Below, piece by piece: positions 57,316 to 64,000 of a stretch of DNA of 64,000 nt. The DNA is from Solen grandis (Eukaryota; Mollusca; Bivalvia; Adapedonta; Solenidae), in NCBI GenBank assembly GCA_021229015.1, contig CM037782.1, forward strand, positions 45,387,040 to 45,451,039, in the 5' to 3' direction. The position numbers and the translations under genes were made by a program. Numbering within the stretch: the first letter of the stretch is position 1; each line of letters opens with the position of its first letter. Below the pieces are notes generated by a model, which did not search any database, had not been told where the DNA came from, and saw only the letters and a program-made list of their open reading frames with translations.

Positions 57316-57591
57316 CTGATTAATAAAATGTATTATTAGGCATGTGCTTCAGTGTATACTGAATAAACTATATTTCGCAATTTTAAATTAAATAAACTGT
57401 TCAGTATAAATCAGTTTACTACAATTACTTATATACATGTATACACATCACATTTATAACTACTCAGTGGATATTAGTAGTATATTGGTTGTACGTTTCC
57501 AAAAATTTTAAAAATGGATTAAAATTGTATTTTATTTACAACATTCGCGGTATTATGTGTATCACGGTATTATGCATATAAAATCTAATAC

Positions 57592-57684
57592 CTGGGATTT
57601 GCATATGGTAATCTATCCTGTTGTGTTGTCTCGTCATTACACGCCACATGAAATATCCCAACAAGTAACGATTCTTGTTTTGAC
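57592..57684 (-). pseudogene. Decayed transposon-derived gene, second segment
   Basis: A 93-bp exon with acceptor TATCTATTTTAG and donor CCCAG|GTATTAG encodes QNKNRYLLGYFMWRV and RIDYHMQIPG. Confidence 0.65.
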
Positions 57685-57692
57685 CTAAAATA

Positions 57693-58719
57693 GATAGCAA
57701 TAAAATTAACATCTTGATTACAACAAGTCGATTCAATTAAAACTTATTTAATTAACGTTGATCTGCGAACAAGTTCTCATAAATATACTGATCCCTCACG
57801 ACAGTTCTTGAGTTAAACCAGTGCTTTACATCTTTAAATGTCACGAAAACCATTGCCCCTAAGGGGTTTAAACCCATCATCATCGGATATGCATTCGGGA
57901 TATTACGGAGCGCCCTGCTAGTCGATTTAATGTGTGTGTGCGTTTTGTTGTTGTTGTTGTTTCCATATAATTTCATAATAAATCAGCAAAATGTAAACAA
58001 CATCACTTCTTCAGTGTACGGACATGAACTTTAATTTATTTCAAGCTTGTTGTCAAACTCCGCGCACCGGTTACGACACGCTACGCTAATTTAACCACTG
58101 CCACCGCACAAGTCACGTGATGATAGTTGAAACCATGTGACCAACATTTATAATTTTATGAATAAATTTTATTAATTTTTATGATTTGATTTTTTTACTT
58201 TTCTCGAAATCATGAATGTTATTTTCGTGAAATATAACGAAACTGATATGATATATTCAAAACTAGTCATAAGTGATAAAAGTAAATCCGGCCTATATCA
58301 GCCGAAATGACAGTGGTTATCGACAACTGTAAGGGGAGGTAACTACTGCGGCGGAGTTTGGCTTGTTGTATTTAAAACGCTACTATACATAGGAACAAGC
58401 ACAAAATCACGCATAAAACAGTTGCATTTTACCACTAACGATTATTCAAACAGATGCTTTATCCGAAGTGAAACGTCGGTCCCGACGACTTCAAATAACC
58501 GGGATCCGACTGTATTACAATCGTAACAAGTTATATTAAAACGAATGCAATAACTAGTACAACCATCAATATAGTATTAATTCAGTACTTTATTTCATCC
58601 GTGTTCTACCATCCATTTTAGTGCAATTAGAAATTGCATATTTTAATGAGTCACGGTTAAGTTCACATCCAATTAGTTGTATTTATTATGAACATCACAG
58701 ACGTAAACGACATAATTAC
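57693..58719. other. Intron or insertion within the decayed gene, and sequence around 58.0-58.4 kb
   Basis: It holds a minus-strand ORF (57752-57976, with GLNPLGAMVFVTFKDVKHWF) that I do not recognise and that starts in a CAA/GTT microsatellite. The rest has no recognisable feature. Confidence 0.35.
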
Positions 58720-59059
58720 CTGGACATTATCTGCGTGTATGGAGATGCAGACGACTCTGATCTATGCATTTCAAGAGCCCAGTCCAGCATCGATATCACG
58801 GTATCGGGACCGTGGGTCTTCCCTCTATCTTTTCCAAGTCTTCATCGACTAGAAAATTAAGCTGGCTTGGAAAGCTGTCAAATCTTACTCCAAATATTTG
58901 TATTTTTCTCAGAGATAAAAAATACAAGGGTCCCGGTTGTCGTGAAAAGTGTGGAAAACTAAAGTTTTGACTAAAATCAAACGTTACATGCACAAACTTA
59001 TCATCGGAGTGACGCGTTTGGATGCTTCTTCTCACACAGCCATTGTAAAAGTCACGTTC
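58720..59059 (-). pseudogene. Decayed transposon-derived gene, first segment seen
   Basis: It begins ERDFYNGCVRRSIQTRHSDD and carries the QPGPLYFL and QLNFLVDE landmarks, then shifts frame for GPDTVISMLDWALEMH and again for IHADN. The donor is CCAG|GTAATT. Confidence 0.6.
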
Positions 59060-59373
59060 CTGTAAATATACACGTTTATGTAATGTCAGTAGTGATGAAT
59101 GTATGAGATAATATTACTACATGAATGATTATTTATTTATTTATTAATTATCGTTATTATTATTATTATTATTATCAATGTCGGATAAAAGTATAATTGT
59201 AAATATTATTAAAATAAAGTGAATGCATTCTTAAATTTTACGCGAAAATTACAAGTTAAAAAATATTTTTGGTTTTAAAAATTTTTTTTTAAAAAAAATT
59301 TTGTTTCTAAATTTAATACAACAGATCGAAAAATATTTGCATGTACCGTTTTAGCAAGGTTCACATGTGTCTC

Positions 59374-59473
59374 NNNNNNNNNNNNNNNNNNNNNNNNNNN
59401 NNNNNNNNNNNNNNNNNNNNNNNNNNNNNNNNNNNNNNNNNNNNNNNNNNNNNNNNNNNNNNNNNNNNNNNNN
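59374..59473. other. Assembly gap (100 N)
   Basis: Exactly 100 N, a scaffold join of unknown length. Confidence 0.97.
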
Positions 59474-59781
59474 GTGATTTTTTTTATTTCTGCATCCTGC
59501 ATCCTAGATGTTTTTTCTTCTTCCTGTTGATGCAATGTTTTAACTGTATGCATACAGAAAAAAGATACAGAAAACGCTATTGAAATTAGAACGGGTCCAT
59601 ATACTATCCGTTTTTTAACTCAAAATTTTACAACTTAACGAGTCCCAGGACTAGTGCAGCAAAAATCATAAAAGAGTCAGTGAGTCGGGCGAGATCTGTA
59701 AAAGATCTTGATGAATCGCCACTGTAAAGAGATCGGTCCGAATGTTAGGGCTATATTTGACGCCTTCCAGCTTTCAATGTA

Positions 59782-60202
59782 TCAACACACTGAGGAATTG
59801 GTCATCAGTAATGCACTGGAACGTCTTGATATGACACTGACCTTTCTTCCGGTGAAATCCACTGATATTGAAATTGAGCACGCCCGTTTATGAAATCGTA
59901 ACTCATTCATCGATGTAAAAACTGTTGGAGTCAGAAAAAGATCTGAATTTTCCCGAATATGATCGGGATCTTCACAAACGAATCCCACCTCGACCCGGCC
60001 GCTTCCACCCACATTAATTGTAACACTATCCAAAGGTTTTAGAGGACTATCCGAACATAGGGACCCTCCGGATATAGCGGAACACCAGGTTGCTGTCTTT
60101 CTGTTGTCCAATAATTTAACGTTTTTACCACATAGTGGATGAAAGAAGATAGCTGACGTCATTGCGATAAGATGTATTCCTTTCCTGCTCTAATGAGTGA
60201 AT
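59782..60202 (-). CDS. Neuralized homology repeat (NHR)-like protein, partial or broken
   Basis: After an acceptor ACTTGCAG (60203-60205) the minus strand has an ATG at 60162 and 126 codons. The start MTSAIFFHPLCGKNVKLLDN, then TATW, LCSDSPLKPLDSVTINVGG and VEVGFVCEDPDHI follow the NHR pattern (FHP..G.NV.L...ATW...FS..PL...V.V......G.L..GF...DP). NHR domains occur in Neuralized-type E3 ubiquitin ligases, usually with a RING finger; none is seen here. The frame stops at a TGA after SSVC. Beyond it YIESWKASNIALTFG would fit the end of an NHR, with tryptophan TGG mutated to TGA. A possible non-coding first exon ends at donor ACT|GTAAGT (about 60568). Domain call is tentative. Confidence 0.5.
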
Positions 60203-60206
60203 CTGC

Positions 60207-61485
60207 AAGTCATTTAGAATATAAAAATACGTCAATCAAATAATTACAGTAATATGTGTGTATGCAACCTGAAAAAAAAAAATAAAAGAAAAAGAAAACA
60301 AGCGAAATGTCATTTTTTAAGCATTTGTTTGAAGCACAGACACAGGTTGGTAAATAGGTCTGTGCTTGAAGCTAACACCAAACACATTGCCTGACACATG
60401 CAATACTTTGAGATAATTATTAAATAGCGAAACAGTGTTCTAAGTACCATGAGATAAAGCATGTATGTTTCACAATCAATTGTATTAATTATCTTGCTTT
60501 AAGTTAAAGTCATGAAGTTTTCCAATTTTTTACGTACACACACGGTAAATATTTAAAGAAACTTACAGTCTCGCTCCTTTTTTGTGTTGTATCCCTGTAA
60601 GTTGAATCATGTCCTGATGTGCAACTTTCATTGCGGTTATATAACATTCATTACACACATTGGGACAGGAATTTAATGTTAAAAACCAGCCTTAATTGTG
60701 TACACATTGAAACGTGTTTATCTTAGTCATACAACTGTTCAAGTATCCATTTCCGAAAACCAAAGCGATCCTTGTCTGTATCATATATACACTCTTCATA
60801 TGTTTTAATGTTTCAACGTGAGTATGTATAATGGATGTGCATTGCTGATCTGTTTCGCCGACATGGGCATTATAATCAAAATCACAATTACTCAAAAGGA
60901 TAACATAGTAAATTATCAAATATTTTCATTGGCTAATAAATGCTGAATATGATAACTTCTTCCAAAGGCAGTTTTCTTCGGACGGAAAAGCAACAAGTGT
61001 TACAAATTTATTAAATCTGCACTTCCTCGTTGATGCTAACATTACTGCAATGTATATAAATAAGAAAGAATCTTTTGCGAAAGATCATTCAGTTGTTTAC
61101 AATAATATCTAATTTGCATTCTCCGCGTAGCTTTGTCAATTTTCTGACGTCTGTCATAGACATTTCGTATTCCTCTGTCAACGAATCGAGAGTACATAAA
61201 TTGATGACGAAGCTGATGAACAAATTGTGATTCGGCGACAGTTTTTCAAAGTAAACTTAGTCTTTGATTACGGACCGTTTTCGGGTATACTCACCATGCA
61301 ATGCAATATGTAAACAATAAGATATTTTGATCACAGGGATTCGGCACGTAGTATTTGGGAAAAAATATAGTAAGTATATATAGTCTATATATATTAACAA
61401 GGGATGCAACTCACCGAGAGCGAGTTTCAAGCTCTGTCTATAAATGAAATTTCTTTTCAATGCCATTGCAGAGTAAAATAAAGTG
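60207..61485. other. Upstream region of the NHR-like reading frame
   Basis: Apart from the candidate first-exon donor near 60568, no gene or repeat was recognised. Confidence 0.4.
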
Positions 61486-61487
61486 TG

Positions 61488-61500
61488 ACGGAAAAAGTTT

Positions 61501-61532
<32 letters not shown>

Positions 61533-61595
61533 GTCAGACAGACGGCGGAAATGTGATTCTTATGTGTCACCTCTGCTTACAGCAGGTGACACAAA
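61488..61595 (-). repeat. TGTCACCTCTGC-family fragment with (GACA)n microsatellite
   Basis: It has tgtgacggaaaaagtttgac, about eight CAGA units (61502-61535), then TGTGTCACCTCTGCTTAC and AGCAGGTGACACA, which fold into a hairpin. Minus-strand relative of 33524-33640. Confidence 0.7.
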
Positions 61596-61599
61596 AACC

Positions 61600-61851
61600 A
61601 TGGTCAAATCGCAATCGCTTGGCACCAGACAAGCGTTAAATGGGTGACCTGAACCAAGTTTTCAAATCATGGCCCTGGTTCCACGCTATAGTTTACTTGG
61701 TTTATTGACCACACGTGATCTTTTTGTGTGGTATTAAGATTATATTGCTGTTCTTCTGCATGTTTTTTGTATTCTGTATGACTATGTTGTAAAAGGCAAT
61801 GGAGTCAATATTTCTCAGGTGAGCGATTCAAGGCCATCTTGGCCGTCTTGT
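61600..61851 (+). mobile_element. AGCTCACC-family element, 3' part only
   Basis: It shares tttcaaatcatggccctgg, ccacgctatagtttac and gattatattg.tgttcttctgc with 63250-63370. It ends CTCAGGTGAGCGATTCA, AGGCCATCTTGGCC and GTCTTGT. Confidence 0.75.
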
Positions 61852-62010
61852 ATATATATATAAGATGGAAGCCCATAAGAGATATTTCGCTTGCCCGTAA
61901 TTTGGTCAAATCGTAACCGTTTTGCATCAAACAACCATTAAATTGCTCGTAACAAAGCGTTCCGTGCAACTGGGCGGTCAATTGCCAAAGACGCGCCAGA
62001 TGACAATGCC
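61852..62010 (+). repeat. Flanking duplication, copy 1
   Basis: It contains agatggaagcccataagaga, attaaattgctcgtaacaa and tccgtgcaactgggcggtca, then caaagacgcgccagatga. The same order follows the next element at 63459-63598. Confidence 0.85.
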
Positions 62011-62193
62011 TTATAATACTATAGGGATATGGCAAGGGTCGAGAATGAAAGAAAAGAGGAAAAAAAAGAAAAGAAAACTTTTGGCCCATTTTTCTTTTTT
62101 TACATGAACCTAGAGCATAATTTCAGAAGGATGCCATGCAAGTTTCGCCATAAGCAAGTTATTTGGGCAGATACATGTATTGTTTACGTTTTT

Positions 62194-63458
62194 AGCTCAC
62201 CTGAGCACAACGTGCTCATGGTGAGCTATTGTGATCGCCTTTTGTACGGCGTCTGTCATCCGTGCGTCAACAATTTCCTTTAAACAACATCCCCCCCTAA
62301 ACCGCTGCATGGATTTGACCAAACTTCACAGGAATCATCCTTATGATGCCCTCTATCAAGATTGTTCAAACTATTTTGATTGGTTGAAAAAGTAGGTCAC
62401 GGGAGCTAAAAATAGAAATTAAAAAAGCAAACTTCAGTCATCTTCTGCAAAACTGCGAGGCCTAGAGCTTTGATATTTGGTGTGTAGCATTGTCTTGTGG
62501 ACCTCTACCAAGTTTGTTCAAAGCATGACCCTTGGGTCAAAATTGGCCCCGCCCCAGGGGTCACTTGATTTTACATAGGCTTATATAGGAAAACTAACTT
62601 CTAAGAAACCACAAGGCTTGGAGTTTAGATATTTGGTGTGTAACATTGCCTTATGGACCTCTGCCAAGTTTGTTCAAATCATGGCTCTGGGATCAAAATT
62701 GGCCCTGCCCCAGGGGTCACTTTATTTTACATAGACTTAAATAGGAAAATCTTCTTCTCAGAAACAAAAAAGCCTGGAGTTTAGATATTTGATTTGTAAC
62801 ATTGCCTTATGGACATCTACTTAGTTTGTTCAAATCATGGCCCTTGGGTCAAAATTGACCCTGTCCCCGGGGTCACTTGATATTAAACTTGACATGACTA
62901 TTTGGGTTTACCGTCGCTTCGACAATATTTTAGTCATATAGCGACGTCCAGCTAATTACAAGTGGAGGAAGACCCCAAATGCACGAATGCATCCGGGGGG
63001 TAAAACCACCGACCTACCGCAAGCCAGCTGGAAGGCTTCCTCACATGAAAATCCGAATGATCATGCCGGGATTCGAACCCACGCTTTGAGGGGCTGCGTG
63101 AGTGTTAAAGTCAGCGACATTACGCTCTCCCCTTCCCTCACTTGATTTCACATAGACTTACATAAGAAAGATTTTTAAAGGATATCCTTGTCAGAAATCA
63201 CAAGAACTTGGGTTTAGATATTTGATATATAATATGGCCTTGTGGACCTTAACCAAGTTTTCAAATCATGGCCCTGGGGTCAAAAGTGGTCCCACGCTAT
63301 AGTTAACTTGTTTTTTTTGACCACATCTTTTTGTGTGGAATTAAGATTATATTGTTGTTCTTCTGCATGGATTTTGCATTCTGTATAACTATGTTGTAAA
63401 AGGCAATGGAATCAATATTTCTCAGGTGAGCGATTCAGGGCCATCTTTGCCTTCTTGT
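62194..63458 (+). mobile_element. AGCTCACC-family element, complete, interrupted by a SINE
   Basis: It starts AGCTCACCTGAGCACAACGT after TTTTT, then GCTCATGGTGAGC. About four core units of ~170 bp follow (tttagatatttggtgtgtaa, caaatcatggccctggg, ggggtcacttgattttacat). It ends CTCAGGTGAGCGATTC, AGGGCCATCTTTGCC and TTCTTGT. A SINE sits at 62882-63138. Confidence 0.88.
62882..63138 (-). mobile_element. tRNA-derived SINE inside an AGCTCACC-family element
   Basis: Same family as 8501-8760: the tail lies at the left (tgactatttgggtttaccgt), then the body, and the B box (GATTCGAACCC on the plus strand) near 63070. cacttgat at 62874-62881 and 63139-63146 is the apparent target duplication. It splits what would otherwise read 'ggggtcacttgatttcacat'. 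Confidence 0.88.
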
Positions 63459-63600
63459 ATTTTTGTAAGATGGAAGCCCATAAGAGATATTTCGTTTTCT
63501 AAATCGTAACCATTTGGCATCAACCAAGCATTAAATTGCTCGTAACAATGGTCTCCGTGCAACTGGGCGGTCAAATGCCAAAGACGCGCCAGATGATGAC
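63459..63600 (+). repeat. Flanking duplication, copy 2
   Basis: Matches 61852-62010 with small differences (ggaagcccataagagatatt, ctccgtgcaactgggcggtc, caaagacgcgccagatga). Confidence 0.85.
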
Positions 63601-64000
63601 TTATTTATCCAATTTCGGTTGATTTACCATATATCCTCTCAATCTGTGAATTTAACTTGATTTAAAACTAAACAATCACACTACTGAATGATTTCAAATG
63701 AACCGTGATTATACTCTATATTCACCGTGCTGTATCATAGCGGCGCTAAACCAATTTGTTCTTTAAGTAGTATAGATATGAAATGAAAACCTTTATCTCA
63801 TGATTAAATTCTGAAGTTCTTCTCCACGATCAGATTCGTTTTCCTTTTTTATTCAAAATCCAAGAGTTTATATCACATTCGGCGATTCGTCTTTGAAGAG
63901 AATTATCAGTAATTTAGCATTTTCATGAAATGTACAATCGACATACAACGTACAATGAAATGTACCCCTGGAAACACACAATGTTAACGTTAGGCAAGAG
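63601..64000. other. No recognised feature
   Basis: No ORF, repeat or RNA gene that I can support. Confidence 0.4.

Larger units (their letters stand above)
56752..59059 (-). pseudogene. Decayed multi-exon transposon-derived gene
   Basis: Four minus-strand segments read in order as one protein type. They have plausible splice sites: 59059-58720 (after TTTACAG), 57684-57592 (after TATTTTAG), 57315-57115 (after TTAATCAG) and 56989-56752 (after TTTTCAG). Landmarks in order are HVTFDFSQNFSFP, QPGPLYFLSLRKIQIFGVR, QLNFLVDE, GPDTVISMLDWALEMH, IHADN, CPGQNKNRYLLGYFMWRV, RIDYHMQIPGHARCLVDS, SFAHIK, YRRSDCETIDQLAELVDK, WNWRKWKPFL and QYQHFSF. I recall this series from multicopy uncharacterised proteins of molluscs and cnidarians that look like DDE-type transposases; the class is inference. 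Frame breaks after LVDE, before IHADN, inside HADN (one base missing) and after SFAHIK show that it is dead. Confidence 0.65.

Noticed and set aside
57752..57976. Minus-strand ORF with GLNPLGAMVFVTFKDVKHWF as a respiratory-chain-like small protein
   Set aside because: No motif supports that idea. It lies in an intron of a decayed gene and starts in a microsatellite.

Overview
This is AT-rich, intron-rich animal DNA, most consistent with a bivalve mollusc. It has animal multi-exon genes (TNF receptor, MADD), tRNA-derived SINEs, CR1-type non-LTR retrotransposons, and many elements combining palindromic ends with tandem core repeats. I name no species. Two runs of exactly 100 N (20502-20601 and 59374-59473) look like scaffold joins, so the window is three contigs: 1-20501, 20602-59373 and 59474-64000.

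Contig 1. At 1-2.9 kb is a 5'-truncated, frameshifted CR1-group retrotransposon (minus). At 2.9-6.75 kb is a composite repeat: a ~190-bp tandem array flanked by three copies of a ~550-650-bp sequence. At 8.5-8.76 kb is a SINE with a 14-bp target duplication. From 9.55 to 17.17 kb three minus-strand exons, all joined in phase 1, encode a TNF-receptor-superfamily protein: cysteine-rich domains, one membrane helix and a short tail without a death domain. Its large intron holds a ~4.1-kb structure with ~500-bp inverted arms and a SINE-in-SINE insertion. At 17.48-20.07 kb is a repeat element rich in TGACGTCA-type sites. Just before the gap is the 5' end of a retrotransposon-type ORF carrying a 2A ribosome-skipping motif.

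Contig 2. Seven plus-strand exons (22.97-42.94 kb) encode the dDENN and acidic/serine-rich middle part of MADD, a Rab GTPase exchange factor and MAP-kinase-activating death-domain protein. Exons for the N-terminal u/cDENN and the C-terminus are not visible. The introns and the following 13 kb are filled by non-autonomous elements. The main family starts with a palindrome (AGCTCACCTGAG...), carries a CCGT-type microsatellite and 140-320-bp core repeats, and ends with the reverse-complement CTCAGGTGAGC plus a GGGCC..GGCCC hairpin and CTTGTT. This layout resembles Helentron/HINE elements. TTAA-bounded MITEs and further SINEs are interspersed. At 56.75-59.06 kb (minus) is a decayed four-exon transposon-derived gene.

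Contig 3. It holds a Neuralized-homology-repeat-like reading frame (59.78-60.2 kb, minus) with an in-frame TGA, and a duplicated block around another palindrome-ended element (61.6-63.6 kb).

Only the TNFR exons, the MADD exons and possibly the NHR reading frame look like host genes. Everything else recognised is mobile or repeat DNA.
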